Positions 27,852 through 37,393 of a DNA stretch of 64,000 nucleotides are shown here, in pieces. Below the pieces are notes generated by a model. That model was not told the origin of the DNA, ran no database searches, and saw only the letters and a program-made list of their open reading frames with translations. The stretch lies in assembly GCF_000967495.1 (NCBI RefSeq), contig NZ_JXXU01000048.1, positions 124,001 through 188,000 of the forward strand, read 5' to 3'. The position numbers were made by a program, and so were the translations under genes. Source of the DNA: Vibrio neptunius (GTDB lineage: Bacteria; Pseudomonadota; Gammaproteobacteria; Enterobacterales; Vibrionaceae). Positions within the stretch are counted from its first letter, which is position 1; each line of letters begins with the position of its first letter.

Positions 27852-28811
27852 ATGACCCTATCTATTTATCTCGGTTTTGGTTTGCTAACGCTATCTATGG
27901 TGGCTTTAGATATATGGCAAACTCGTGGCGGCAACATCACTATCAAGAAAGCGACAGCTTGGAGCTTATTCTGGTTTTTGATCGCGTTCATCTTCGCTGC
28001 TAGCATCTATTTCTTTTGGGATGTTTATGCTCCAGCCAGCAGTTACAACGCTGAGAAAGCGACCATAGCATTCATAACCGGCTATCTGCTAGAAAAGTCA
28101 CTGAGTGTTGATAACCTGTTTGTGTTTGCCATCATCTTCCATCAGTACTTAGTACCAGAACACTTACGTCCACGAGCATTACTCTGGGGTGTGATTGGTG
28201 CGCTTGTCCTGCGTGCCATCATGATTGCGGTTGGCGCTCAGTTACTCGCTCAGTACCACTGGATTCTCTATGTCTTTGCGTTGTTCCTCATTTGGACGGG
28301 TGTACAGCTGGCAAAAGACAAAGGAGAAGATGAGGTAAACCCATTACCTGAAAAGTTAATACGGAAGTGGGCACAAGTCACCGATGACTTTCGTGGTAAC
28401 GCATTGACCGTTGTCGAACAGGGCAAACGAATGTTAACACCGATGGCGATCGTGATTAGTGTAATTGCATTTATGGACGTCATGTTTGCGCTCGATTCTA
28501 TTCCGGCAATCTTTGCTGTCACGCAGGAACCATTCCTTGTTCTGGCAGCTAATGTATTTGCCCTGTTAGGTCTTCGGTCGTTGTATTTTGTTTTACAAGG
28601 CATGATGGATAAGTTTATCTACCTGAAAACAGCGCTGGCTTTTATCATGATTTTCATCGGAGTTAAGATGATGCTAGTTGGATCAAGTTGGGAGATTCCC
28701 ACTCCGTTGTCATTAGCTATATTGCTGATTACTATCTCTATCGCAGTTGTGGCATCGGTAGCCAAACAAAAGAGATTGGCATCAGAAGTTGAAGTAAGTA
28801 TCGATAAATAA
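27852..28811 (+). CDS. TerC/Alx family membrane protein
   Basis: A 319-residue polytopic membrane protein with the TerC-family motifs EKSLSVDNLFVFAIIF and MDVMFALDSIPAIFAVTQEP, whose acidic residues are thought to bind metal. About nine hydrophobic segments. GGAGGA precedes the ATG. Relatives (E. coli Alx) export manganese and are controlled by the riboswitch class seen directly upstream, so Mn2+ homeostasis is the likely role here. Confidence 0.9.
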   Translation: MTLSIYLGFGLLTLSMVALDIWQTRGGNITIKKATAWSLFWFLIAFIFAASIYFFWDVYAPASSYNAEKATIAFITGYLLEKSLSVDNLFVFAIIFHQYLVPEHLRPRALLWGVIGALVLRAIMIAVGAQLLAQYHWILYVFALFLIWTGVQLAKDKGEDEVNPLPEKLIRKWAQVTDDFRGNALTVVEQGKRMLTPMAIVISVIAFMDVMFALDSIPAIFAVTQEPFLVLAANVFALLGLRSLYFVLQGMMDKFIYLKTALAFIMIFIGVKMMLVGSSWEIPTPLSLAILLITISIAVVASVAKQKRLASEVEVSIDK

Positions 28812-29097
28812 ACTAATTTAATCGAGAAAAATTACCAGCTTGAATATGTGTAAGGTTGTAAAATATTTGTGACTTTAAGCGTATTTTTGAGTGGTCAATA
28901 AATAGTAAATGCAATCGAAGTGGATAAATAAGCACTATATCTAGTTTTGGTTGCATTTTTTTTAAACTGCCATGTTAATGGTTTGTTTTATTAGAAAAAC
29001 TAATGCCAAAAAGCAAAATTTGTCATTTTTTGAACAGTAATTTATTGCTTAATATCCCCTCAACGAAACGAATTACACGATTTATAGAGAGGCAATC

Positions 29098-29286
29098 ATG
29101 GCACAGGCAATGCACATCGGAACTATCAACGCTCCAATCTCTATGGACAAAAAAACCTACTCGGTTACTTTCAAAGGATTGATTGCACATCTACTAGATA
29201 TTCTTTTCACAGACAATACACCTCGCGCTTACTACGCAAGTGACATGTCTGGTCACATCCAAAAGGATATCGGTCTATATCGTTAA
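29098..29286 (+). CDS. Small protein with DUF1127-like C-terminus
   Basis: A 62-residue protein, MAQAMHIGTINAPISMDKK..., ending in YYASDMSGHIQKDIGLYR. The end resembles the DUF1127 pattern (D-[IL]-G-L-x-R), though the match is short. GAGAGGC lies ahead of the ATG and a strong terminator follows, so it is very likely expressed as a single gene. The 286 bases upstream are AT-rich and hold nothing I recognise. Function unknown. Confidence 0.75.
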   Translation: MAQAMHIGTINAPISMDKKTYSVTFKGLIAHLLDILFTDNTPRAYYASDMSGHIQKDIGLYR

Positions 29287-29310
29287 TAGACGTACATTTA
29301 CAGACTGTTA

Positions 29311-29341
29311 AGCGCCAGTAGAAATGCTGGCGCTTTTTTTT
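29311..29341 (+). terminator. Intrinsic terminator
   Basis: Stem AGCGCCAG/CTGGCGCT followed by eight or more T. Confidence 0.93.
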
Positions 29342-29410
29342 GTTTTATTTTAATGAAATAGAGTCAGCATTAGGTCGGTCATAGTCAGTAGTACATCAGA
29401 GGATCTGTCT

Positions 29411-30109
29411 ATGAACACATTATTAGCGATATCCGTCGCCTCAACCCTCTCTAGTGGACAAATCTGGTCACACGAAGGTCAACCTGCTCAGGTTATAGAG
29501 TTATTTACGTCAGAAGGTTGCTCCAGTTGCCCACCAGCGGACAAGTATTTATCAACATTTGAAGAAAGTGATCGGCTATGGAAGGATATTATCCCAGTGG
29601 CTTATCACGTCGATTATTGGGATTACCTTGGTTGGCAAGACGACTTTGCTAAACCTGAATACTCCCAACTTCAGCGTCTTTATCGTGCATATGATGTCGT
29701 GGGTAGCGTCTATACGCCAGGATTCATTGTAGATGGTAAAGAATGGCGCGGCTTCTTCAATTGGGTTAACCGCGAGCTTCCAGCTTTAGAGCCAAGAAAC
29801 GCAGAGAGACTGACACTTAGTCGCAAAGGAAATAAATTCATTCTTAACTTCGACAAATCTGGACATCTCGACGCGACGATTGTGTTTCTTGCTAACAATC
29901 GAACCACCATAGTGAAGGCCGGAGAAAACAGAGGGAAGTCACTTGAACACGATTTTATCGCTAAGGAACGTCAGCAAAGCCGCTCAAATACAGGTCAGTG
30001 GCATTTTGAGCTCACTAACGAGCTAAGAGATATTGACGCCGTTGTCGCTTGGGTCACAAAGCCTGGTAGTTTTGAAAGAATTCAAACGGTTGGCGGTAAG
30101 ATAGAGTAG
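29411..30109 (+). CDS. DUF1223 family thioredoxin-like protein
   Basis: A 232-residue protein with a short N-terminal hydrophobic segment (LLAISVASTLSSGQIWS) that may be a signal peptide, then VIELFTSEGCSSCPPADKYL with a CxxC pair, as in DUF1223. Further conserved strings are PVAYHVDYWDYLGW and VYTPGFIVDGKEWRGF. A periplasmic thiol-related role is inferred from the fold; substrate unknown. Confidence 0.85.
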   Translation: MNTLLAISVASTLSSGQIWSHEGQPAQVIELFTSEGCSSCPPADKYLSTFEESDRLWKDIIPVAYHVDYWDYLGWQDDFAKPEYSQLQRLYRAYDVVGSVYTPGFIVDGKEWRGFFNWVNRELPALEPRNAERLTLSRKGNKFILNFDKSGHLDATIVFLANNRTTIVKAGENRGKSLEHDFIAKERQQSRSNTGQWHFELTNELRDIDAVVAWVTKPGSFERIQTVGGKIE

Positions 30110-30199
30110 GTGATGTTGCAATATGTTACATTGTATCACTTGAGGTGCTGTTACTTTTGTACTAAGAAAATTTAGAGGATTTGTTTTCAGGGCATCAAT

Positions 30200-30994
30200 A
30201 TGGGTGTTGTTAGCTACTTCGCACGTGTACCACTTTTATCATTGATGTTGCTGGCTTATCCTTTTCAAGAGGCTTCTGCGAAAACAGTAACATTTGTGAC
30301 TGATGTTTGGCCCCCCTATGTACTCGATGCATCCAGCAATCAGGGCAAAGGCTTCTTTGTTGATCTTGTTGTGGAAATGTGTGAGAGCGAAGGGCTTAAA
30401 GTCGAGATTACTTATGTTCCATGGCTCAGAGCGGAAACTATGGTCAAGCATGGTTCTGCTTTCGCCGCTTTTCCTTACGCGGTTACACAAACCAGAAAAC
30501 AGTTTGCTGATTTTTCGAAAGCTTTAACTCAGTCGGCGAATCCTCCGCGTATATTTTATTATTTACCTCTTGTTCCTAAGGCTGAATCCATCAGCCTGCA
30601 AGAACTCATGACCTATCGAGTAGGTACATATCTTGGCTATTACATTAAAGAAAAGCTTGATGAGATGGGTCAGGAGTACGTTCTAGCACAAACAGAAGAG
30701 CAAGCCTTTAAATTGCTTCAAAAAGGCCGGATAGATTACCTGCCTGCAGACCCAGAATCTGGATGGAAATGGATTGCTAAACTCTTTCCTGATTCTGTTG
30801 ATCATTTTGATGTTTTACCTGAACCTTTTCCCGGCACGTCTCTTCATCTGATGGTGTCTCGTTCATACCCTAATGCTAAAGAAATTCTTGCTCTATGCGA
30901 ATCAGGGTTTCGAAGTATGATTGAATCTGGGAAGTATTATGAAATGTTGAACAATGAGGGAAAATTGAAATATGCGATCCCCAGCACCAAGTGA
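30200..30994 (+). CDS. Extracellular solute-binding protein, family 3-like
   Basis: A 264-residue exported protein with a signal peptide (hydrophobic 9-22, cleavage near SAKT). TDVWPPYVLDASSNQGKGFFVDLVVEMCE and YVPWLRAETMVKHG are typical of the amino-acid-type periplasmic binding proteins of the Vibrio/Shewanella lone type. No transporter permease or ATPase lies next to it. It precedes a Cache-GGDEF-EAL gene by 75 bases on the same strand, so it might feed a sensory pathway rather than uptake; that is inference. Confidence 0.85.
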   Translation: MGVVSYFARVPLLSLMLLAYPFQEASAKTVTFVTDVWPPYVLDASSNQGKGFFVDLVVEMCESEGLKVEITYVPWLRAETMVKHGSAFAAFPYAVTQTRKQFADFSKALTQSANPPRIFYYLPLVPKAESISLQELMTYRVGTYLGYYIKEKLDEMGQEYVLAQTEEQAFKLLQKGRIDYLPADPESGWKWIAKLFPDSVDHFDVLPEPFPGTSLHLMVSRSYPNAKEILALCESGFRSMIESGKYYEMLNNEGKLKYAIPSTK

Positions 30995-31069
30995 TCTTTT
31001 AATCGGAAAATTGGTTAACAATCAATGACTATAATTAAGAGATTGTAATCACGATGAGAAGATCATTTT

Positions 31070-33547
31070 ATGGCAAATGATTCAGAATTATGGCTATTGA
31101 GATGTATCAAAGTGTTGCCAGTAACACTGACTATGACAGTCATGCTTGCCATAACTCTGATCTTTGTTGGAGAAGAGCAGAGAAAAATTGATGAGTTGAT
31201 TGATGGCTTCAGGCAAGACTTTTTGACTAGCCAACGTGAGCAAGCGAAACGTCAACTGGATAATATTCATCAACATTTACTCTTCGAAGCCTCTCAAGCC
31301 GTCGGCGTATTAAAAGCGGATATTCGAGAACGCATTTATGAAGCGCATAGCATTGCCAGTGGATTGTATCGCGCTTTTCCCAATAGAGAAGAGTCAGAAC
31401 TCCAATCCTTAATCTCTGAAGCATTGAGAGAAGTAAGATTTAATGAAGGACGAGGCTACTTTTTTATTTTCTCGATGGAAGGTATCAGCGTCATGCATGG
31501 GTTGCTCCCGCATATTGAGGGAACGTCCAAAATTGATGCAAAAGACAGCAAAGGAACATTAATTTTAAAACAACATATTGATCTCATTCGACAATCAGCA
31601 AACGGTGAGGCCTTTTATCAGTGGTGGTATCGGAAGCCAGGACAAGGTGATATCGAATTTGAAAAGATAGGTTTTGGTAAGAGATTTGAGCCTTTTGATT
31701 GGTTTATTGGTACAGGGGAATACGTTTCTGATGTTGAGGATGAAATAAAGCAAGACCTTCTGGAGTGGCTAACAGCATTAAGATATGGAGAAGATAATTA
31801 CGTATTTGTGATGGATATGAAAGGCGTAACACTAGCGCATAAAGATCCCGACCGAATCGGAGACCCAGAACCTGATCTCCTTGAAATAATTAGAACAGCA
31901 TTAAATGGTGAATTGTCAGGGTTTGTCGAATATCAAAGCCCTTATGTTCCTAAAGGGATATTCAATTCAAACAAGGTAAGTTATGTTCAGGTATTGCCGG
32001 AATGGGGATGGATCATTGGGACGGGTTTTTTTACTGAACATGTTGAACGTGTCTTAAGCCCGCAAGTCGTCAAGTTGAAACAGTCCCATTCAGAAGATCT
32101 CCTTCGTGTGATTCTTATCTTATCTGGATTAATGGTGCTTCTTGTCACTTTGTCGTTTTGGGCCAGTAAGTTGGTAAAACGACGTTTTGATGACTACCAG
32201 CAAAGAATCGAAGATGATATTAAACAACTCGAGATAAGCCGCGTACAACTGGAAACGTCGGCCCATATCGATTCATTGACAGGTATTCCCAATCGCAGTC
32301 AACTGGATGAGCAATTGGAACGCTGCATTGAGCAATGCCGGATAGAGAAGTCGAAGTATGCGGTCTTATTTGTTGATTTAGATGATTTTAAAAGGATCAA
32401 TGATAAATATGGTCATCATGCTGGTGATGAGTTGCTTAAAGCCGTCAGTACAACATTTTCAAAGCTCAGACGTGACGATGAAATACTGGTTCGTTTCGGA
32501 GGAGATGAGTTTGTTTTTGGCTTTCCAGTCATTGAAGAAGAAGAGGCAATGCTCAGAGCGGAAAGAATTCAAGAATCGATTGCTATCCCTATTCTGTTTA
32601 ATGGTGTTCAGTTATCAACCAACTGCAGTATTGGTATCGCTATGTTTCCCGATCATGGCGCTAATTCTTCGGAGTTATTGTCTCACTCAGATGTTGCGCT
32701 TTACACTTCCAAGGAACAAAAAAAAGGTCAGATACAGCTATTCACTAAAAGGATTAGTGAGGTACTGGAGTATCAGTTTGCACTAGAAGAGCAGCTGAGC
32801 CTTGCTTTGGCGAGAGAAGAAATAAGCGTTGAATACCAGCCTAAAATCAATGCGGCAAGTGGTGAGCTGATCGGAGTTGAGGCCCTATGCCGCTGGCACT
32901 CATCAGAACTTGGCTACGTTCCTCCCGATGAGTTTATTGAAGTCGCTGAAAAAAAAGGATTAATTATCGAAATCGGGGATTTCGTTATGAAACAAGCCTG
33001 TAAAGATATCGTTTTGTTTAATCGATTAAATCATAGCCAAATAAGTGTCGCGATAAACATTTCGCCACTGCAGCTTCTTCATAAAGATTTTGAATTGAAA
33101 ACCAAAAATATCCTCACTTCGAATGAGTTGGCCAATCAGCTTGTTACTTTTGAAATTACAGAGAATGTCGTCATTGAAGATACACACAGAGTCAAAGATA
33201 TATTGACCAAGCTAAGCTTGGAAGGTTTTGGCGTTTCTCTTGATGATTTTGGCACGGGTTACAGTTCTCTTCGATATGTCAATGATCTGCCAATCACTGA
33301 AATCAAAATTGATCGACAGTTCATTCTTGATATCAATGATGACAACTACTTGGATAGTTTAGCGAATACCATCATAGCAATTGGACACTCCAATCAGCTC
33401 AATTTAGTGGCGGAAGGGGTGGAGACTAAGCGTCAAGCAGAATTGCTCAATCAAATGGGTTGCCAAGTACTTCAGGGCTACTATTTTGATAAACCGCTGC
33501 TCTTCAAACAGCTATGTGACAAGTATATTCAACGAGAGCGAGCGTAG
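31070..33547 (+). CDS. Cache-domain GGDEF-EAL protein (c-di-GMP turnover)
   Basis: An 825-residue membrane sensor. First membrane segment about residues 15-33, a periplasmic double Cache-type region (GRGYFFIFSMEGISVMHG; repeated as NYVFVMDMKGVTLAHKDP), second membrane segment near 342-362, then GGDEF (VRFGGDEFVFGF) and EAL domains. EAL catalytic signatures look intact: GVEALCRW, LDDFGTGYSSLRYV, EIKIDRQF and LVAEGVETK. The product-inhibition RxxD motif before GGDEF is not canonical (RDDE at that position). Both synthesis and breakdown of c-di-GMP are possible. Confidence 0.93.
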   Translation: MANDSELWLLRCIKVLPVTLTMTVMLAITLIFVGEEQRKIDELIDGFRQDFLTSQREQAKRQLDNIHQHLLFEASQAVGVLKADIRERIYEAHSIASGLYRAFPNREESELQSLISEALREVRFNEGRGYFFIFSMEGISVMHGLLPHIEGTSKIDAKDSKGTLILKQHIDLIRQSANGEAFYQWWYRKPGQGDIEFEKIGFGKRFEPFDWFIGTGEYVSDVEDEIKQDLLEWLTALRYGEDNYVFVMDMKGVTLAHKDPDRIGDPEPDLLEIIRTALNGELSGFVEYQSPYVPKGIFNSNKVSYVQVLPEWGWIIGTGFFTEHVERVLSPQVVKLKQSHSEDLLRVILILSGLMVLLVTLSFWASKLVKRRFDDYQQRIEDDIKQLEISRVQLETSAHIDSLTGIPNRSQLDEQLERCIEQCRIEKSKYAVLFVDLDDFKRINDKYGHHAGDELLKAVSTTFSKLRRDDEILVRFGGDEFVFGFPVIEEEEAMLRAERIQESIAIPILFNGVQLSTNCSIGIAMFPDHGANSSELLSHSDVALYTSKEQKKGQIQLFTKRISEVLEYQFALEEQLSLALAREEISVEYQPKINAASGELIGVEALCRWHSSELGYVPPDEFIEVAEKKGLIIEIGDFVMKQACKDIVLFNRLNHSQISVAINISPLQLLHKDFELKTKNILTSNELANQLVTFEITENVVIEDTHRVKDILTKLSLEGFGVSLDDFGTGYSSLRYVNDLPITEIKIDRQFILDINDDNYLDSLANTIIAIGHSNQLNLVAEGVETKRQAELLNQMGCQVLQGYYFDKPLLFKQLCDKYIQRERA

Positions 33548-33806
33548 CAGAGTCCTTGTAAATTGTTGTTAAGTCTAAACAGCACAAAAATAGCTTAACC
33601 CATTGCCCTTTGTTTTCTGGCGTTAGTCAGGGAATCGAAGCTAGTACGGCCGCTCCTTTCCTACCAACCTCCGCGACGACACTTTTGCTGCTTTGCGTGC
33701 TGCTATTTCTGTACGGATAAGCTCAAAAGCTCAGTGAGGTTTTTATTAATTTGCTAACCGTGAATCATTATGATTTAGACTCTAGTAGAAGCTTTGGCGC
33801 ATTAAA
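33548..33806. other. Intergenic stretch without a recognised gene
   Basis: The gap of about 300 bases between the GGDEF-EAL gene and yjdM holds only a terminator at its right end. A more GC-rich part at 33640-33720 shows no convincing reading frame or RNA I can name. Confidence 0.5.
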
Positions 33807-33828
33807 AAGGGCGCTAAATAGCGCCCTT
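33807..33828 (-). terminator. Terminator of the PhnA/YjdM gene
   Basis: Stem AAGGGCGCTA/TAGCGCCCTT; read on the minus strand a run of T follows. Confidence 0.88.
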
Positions 33829-33848
33829 AGGAAAACCATCATTCATCA

Positions 33849-34406
33849 CTACTTCTTACGGCAGTATTCAGCGATAACGTACATAGATTGACCGCCGTTC
33901 GCTTTGCCAGAAACAAGCTTAGGATCGTCGCCAATGCTGATTCCACGGATAACGGTACCTTGTTTGATGACTTGGTTTGTGCCTTTAACAGGTAGGTCTT
34001 TGATTACCGTTACGTCGTCACCTTTTTTCAGTTCGACACCGTTGCAATCAAGTGGTTTGTCATCAGCAGACATACCAATCATGGCCCAGTTCATTTGTTC
34101 TTCTTCCATGTACATCATGTCTAGCGCATCTTGTGCCCAGCTTTCGCTATTTAAGCGCGTTAACTGGCGCCATGCTGTGACTTGTACACCTGGAACTTGG
34201 CTCCACATACTATCGTTCAAACAACGCCAGTGGTTGATGTCTTTAGGCTCGTCAATTTCACCCAGACATGTGTCGCAAACCATAATAGCGTGATCCACAG
34301 TCACGTGGCTGTGTGGTGGAACGGCGTAGGCAGTTAGCTGAGATTCAGCACTGCACAATTCACACTTAGATTGGCAACGTTCTAGCATGGTCGCTTCTGA
34401 AGACAT
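33849..34406 (-). CDS. yjdM: PhnA/YjdM family zinc-ribbon protein
   Basis: A 185-residue protein with an N-terminal zinc-ribbon (ERCQSKCELC ... VCDTC) and a C-terminal beta-barrel-like PhnA domain (LDCNGVELKKGDDVTVIKDL, KQGTVIRGI). The family was once named for alkylphosphonate use, but no phn genes are here; function remains unclear. Single gene with its own terminator. Confidence 0.85.
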   Translation of the reverse strand: MSSEATMLERCQSKCELCSAESQLTAYAVPPHSHVTVDHAIMVCDTCLGEIDEPKDINHWRCLNDSMWSQVPGVQVTAWRQLTRLNSESWAQDALDMMYMEEEQMNWAMIGMSADDKPLDCNGVELKKGDDVTVIKDLPVKGTNQVIKQGTVIRGISIGDDPKLVSGKANGGQSMYVIAEYCRKK

Positions 34407-34640
34407 AATGGGCTCACATATAAATAGGTATTAAATCAAGAGCGCTATTATCCACTTTATCCATCGAAAATAAAGGGGCATTGTCTTTGGCGAGTACGAA
34501 CAGCCTTGATTTAGCGGTTATTCCAGCAATAGTTAACTTAGATTTGTGACGCCGTCACTAAGTTTATTCCAATTCTTTACCATTTTTATAACAATCGGCA
34601 TAATGAGTGGCGTTTATATATCAATTTTGTAGGACTGACA

Positions 34641-35723
34641 TTGGAACTGCTTTCTATCGATTTTTTGGGCAAGCCTTTGCGCCTAGAGGGCTCTTTGGCT
34701 GGTTGGCAGCAACTCTTCTGGGATAATCAATTAGTTTCCCAGCTTGATGCGGACTCTGAACGTGGTAAAGAGTCATCGCATGAATTCAAACTCCTCAACG
34801 GCGAAGAAGAGCTGATATGCCGACTTGAAACATCACTCGATTGGCAACCTTTTTTAATTGAATATAAAGCGATACTCAATGAACAGTTAATTGCTCAAGG
34901 TAGCCGCGATACAAAAGATATAGAGCAGCAAACACCGTTTACGCCACCAGAGCCAGAGAAAAGGTTTAGCCTGATTGGTTTGTTGTCACTTGGCATGAAA
35001 GCTTTCAAAAGTGCAAAGCTGATTAAAGTCGTTCTGGCATCAGCGAGCCTAGCGGCATATTCGTGGCTGTTTTCCTTTCAGTTTGCTTTGGCATTGATCG
35101 CGTGTTTGGTTTTCCATGAGTATGGTCACGTTAAGGCGATGAAGTACTTTGGTATGAAAACCAAAGGCATTTACTTAGTGCCTTTTCTCGGTGGACTGGC
35201 GTTAAGCGATGAAAAGATCAATACGCGTTGGCAGGATGTCGTCATTTCCATCATGGGCCCGATGTTTGGCTTTGTGTTGTCACTCATTTTGGTTGGCCTC
35301 TATTGGATCACGGGTGAAATGTTCTTTGCGGGGTTGGCCGTTTTTAATGCCTTCCTAAATTTATTTAACCTTTTGCCAATTTTACCGCTCGATGGAGGCC
35401 ATGTTCTCAAAAGCATCAGCTTCTCTATGAACAGCTTGATGGGAATTGTGCTGTGTACCGCTGCTGCGTTAGGTGGAGTTGCGTTGAGCTATTCATTAGG
35501 ATTAACGCTGTTTGGCTTCTTGCTTATCATGGGGACATTGGAAATCGTCATCGAGTGGAGAGGACGACACCATAGTCATCTATTACCGCTCGATAGATAT
35601 GGTCAGGTTGTTGCTGCGGTTTGGTACGTTGCGCTGGTGGCAGGTCTGATTGGTATCATTTGGTATTTTGCTGGGACAGGTGATCAGCTTTTACAGTTAC
35701 CACTTATGATCTTAGGGACTTAG
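34641..35723 (+). CDS. Site-2-protease-like M50 membrane metallopeptidase
   Basis: A 360-residue protein with a soluble N-terminal part of about 110 residues and several membrane segments after it. The zinc motif VFHEYGHVKAMKYFG (HExxH) and the distal ligand LPILPLDGGHVLKS show an M50 protease core. It starts at TTG with AGGA at about eight bases. No anti-sigma target gene is adjacent, so its substrate is unknown. Confidence 0.88.
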   Translation: MELLSIDFLGKPLRLEGSLAGWQQLFWDNQLVSQLDADSERGKESSHEFKLLNGEEELICRLETSLDWQPFLIEYKAILNEQLIAQGSRDTKDIEQQTPFTPPEPEKRFSLIGLLSLGMKAFKSAKLIKVVLASASLAAYSWLFSFQFALALIACLVFHEYGHVKAMKYFGMKTKGIYLVPFLGGLALSDEKINTRWQDVVISIMGPMFGFVLSLILVGLYWITGEMFFAGLAVFNAFLNLFNLLPILPLDGGHVLKSISFSMNSLMGIVLCTAAALGGVALSYSLGLTLFGFLLIMGTLEIVIEWRGRHHSHLLPLDRYGQVVAAVWYVALVAGLIGIIWYFAGTGDQLLQLPLMILGT

Positions 35724-35732
35724 AAATAGATT

Positions 35733-35752
35733 GGGGAGCATTTCACTCCCCA
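35733..35752. terminator. Possible terminator between convergent protease genes
   Basis: Stem GGGGAG/CTCCCC with an 7-base loop; the T-run is poor, so this is a moderate call. Confidence 0.5.
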
Positions 35753-35758
35753 TTGTAT

Positions 35759-36547
35759 TCATGAACAGTTTGGTCGCTTTACATTGTAGTTGGGCAATGT
35801 CTTTATCTTGGCTGACAAACCCTTTATGCGAGTGCCGTGTGAAGGGTGTGTAGAGAGCAATTCTGGGGGTTGGCTTCCGCCTGAAGCCTTCGCCATGTTC
35901 TGCCATAAGCTAATACTTTGATTCGGGTCAAAACCAGCTTTCGCCATGAGCTCTAAACCAACAATATCGGCTTCAGATTCCTGAGTTCGTCCGTAAGGCA
36001 GCAACACCCCGTATTGCAGCCCCAACCCTAAAGCAGCCATTGTCGCACTTTGGTATTGAGCGTACTCGGAAGACCCCAAAACCGAGCTGGTAATTTGTAA
36101 TCCGGCGCTAGTTAATTGAGACTGAGAGAGGCGTTCATTACTATGGTCAGCCAGAACGTGAGCGATTTCATGGCCTATAACAGTGGCCAATTGATCTTCA
36201 TTCTTTGCGACGTTGAGTAACCCAGTATAAACGCCAATTTTTCCGCCAGGTAGTGCAAAAGCATTGACTTGTTCACTATCAAAAACCACAACTTCCCAGT
36301 CTTTAAACTCAGACTGCTGAGGGACTTGTTTAGTGACGGCTTTCGCGACGCACTGGACGTAGGCGTTTATCTTTTTATCTTTACTAATTTTTTGCTGCTG
36401 CTTCATTTGCTCAAAAGATTGGGCGCCGAGTGCACTCATGTCTTGATCCGAAAAAAGCAGCAGTTGGTTTCGCCCTGTGGGTGATGAGGTGCAGGCGGCT
36501 AATCCTACAACGGTAGCTAAGGCTGTGTATTTCAACCAGTTACGCAT
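35759..36547 (-). CDS. M48-family metalloprotease lipoprotein
   Basis: A 262-residue lipoprotein: MRNWLKYTALATVVGLAACTSS has a lipobox (LAAC). The catalytic motif is IGHEIAHVLADHSNERLSQ (HExxH), with the third ligand in RTQESEADIVGLELMAKAG, as in LoiP/YggG-type proteases. ATG at 36547 has CGGAGC at good spacing and puts the signal peptide at the start; an ATG 13 codons upstream is unlikely. It should act at the inner leaflet of the outer membrane or periplasm in envelope protein turnover. Confidence 0.9.
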   Translation of the reverse strand: MRNWLKYTALATVVGLAACTSSPTGRNQLLLFSDQDMSALGAQSFEQMKQQQKISKDKKINAYVQCVAKAVTKQVPQQSEFKDWEVVVFDSEQVNAFALPGGKIGVYTGLLNVAKNEDQLATVIGHEIAHVLADHSNERLSQSQLTSAGLQITSSVLGSSEYAQYQSATMAALGLGLQYGVLLPYGRTQESEADIVGLELMAKAGFDPNQSISLWQNMAKASGGSQPPELLSTHPSHGTRIKGLSAKIKTLPNYNVKRPNCS

Positions 36548-36594
36548 GTAATGCTCCGTTTCGATCTTAATAATGTTGCTTATCATACCATTAG

Positions 36595-36617
36595 GTTACA
36601 ATGCGTTGTAACGCATT
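36595..36617. promoter_or_regulatory. Two overlapping perfect inverted repeats in a divergent promoter region
   Basis: GTTACAA-TGCG-TTGTAAC (36595-36612) is a perfect 7-4-7 palindrome, and AATGCGTT-GT-AACGCATT (36600-36617) is a perfect 8-2-8 palindrome overlapping it. They lie between the divergent M48 protease and thioesterase genes and 15 bases before the latter's ATG. Confidence 0.55.
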
Positions 36618-36632
36618 ATCACGAGTAATTGT

Positions 36633-37082
36633 ATGACTATTTGGAAACGACCTATTGACCTTGATCGCCTGAATGCGACTTCTGAAAATACTTTGATAGA
36701 CCACCTAAAGATCATTTATACCAAAGTTGGCGAAGATTTCATTGAAGCCAAAATGCCAGTCTGTCATTTCACACACCAGCCTTTGGGTATGCTGCATGGT
36801 GGTGCTTCGGTCGTGCTCGCTGAAACGTTGGGTTCAGTTGCAGCCAATTTCTGCGTCGCTGATGATGCTTACTGCGTTGGGCTAGAGATTAATGCCAACC
36901 ATATTCGTTCGATGAGAGAAGGTAATGTGATTGGGCGGGCGGAACCGATTCATCTTGGTGTCTCAACGCAAGTGTGGCAAATCAATATTACTGATGAACG
37001 AGAACGGCTTGTATGTACCAGTCGTTTGACGATTGCGATTAAGAAGAAACGCAATGCAAAGCAGTCTCTTAAGGTTAACTGA
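36633..37082 (+). CDS. Hotdog-fold thioesterase (PaaI/MenI type)
   Basis: A 149-residue hotdog protein. The family's active-site helix is seen in QPLGMLHGGASVVLAETLGSVAA (Gly-rich HGG and catalytic Glu), followed by GLEINANHIRSMREGNVIGRAEP. This matches acyl-CoA thioesterases such as MenI/EntH. Substrate not determinable. The next small gene starts three bases after the stop. Confidence 0.88.
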   Translation: MTIWKRPIDLDRLNATSENTLIDHLKIIYTKVGEDFIEAKMPVCHFTHQPLGMLHGGASVVLAETLGSVAANFCVADDAYCVGLEINANHIRSMREGNVIGRAEPIHLGVSTQVWQINITDERERLVCTSRLTIAIKKKRNAKQSLKVN

Positions 37083-37084
37083 TC

Positions 37085-37318
37085 ATGGTTGTTGAATTTA
37101 AAAGCGGAAAAATCATTATTACAGCGCATGAAGTTGTGGTGAAAGTAGCTACAGAACACATGATTACATTGCAGGCTCAAGTGGATGCAGTTCAGCTTAT
37201 TGGTCGAGGTGCTAACGTTATTGCTGCCAATGGCTCGGAGACCAAATGGTCTATCAAGCTTGATAATGAACAACAACTGTTCAAAATCGCAAACCAAATC
37301 GGGATCGATATTCAATAA
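37085..37318 (+). CDS. DUF3389-like small protein
   Basis: A 77-residue protein with alternating beta-strand-like pattern (FKSGKIIITAHEVVVKVA ... VQLIGRGANVIAANG). It resembles DUF3389, a Vibrio-type family, as far as I remember. It follows the thioesterase by two bases, so the two form an operon. Function unknown. Confidence 0.72.
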   Translation: MVVEFKSGKIIITAHEVVVKVATEHMITLQAQVDAVQLIGRGANVIAANGSETKWSIKLDNEQQLFKIANQIGIDIQ

Positions 37319-37393
37319 CCCTAAAACTTACTTGCTTCTTCGATATAAATAAGGAAACTTAGTCTGGTCATATATATGTGAGATTTCCTCTTT

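Noticed and set aside
37319..37393. SgrS-like small RNA before the SgrR-like gene
   Set aside because: The gap is only 75 bases and has no terminator or Hfq-type features.
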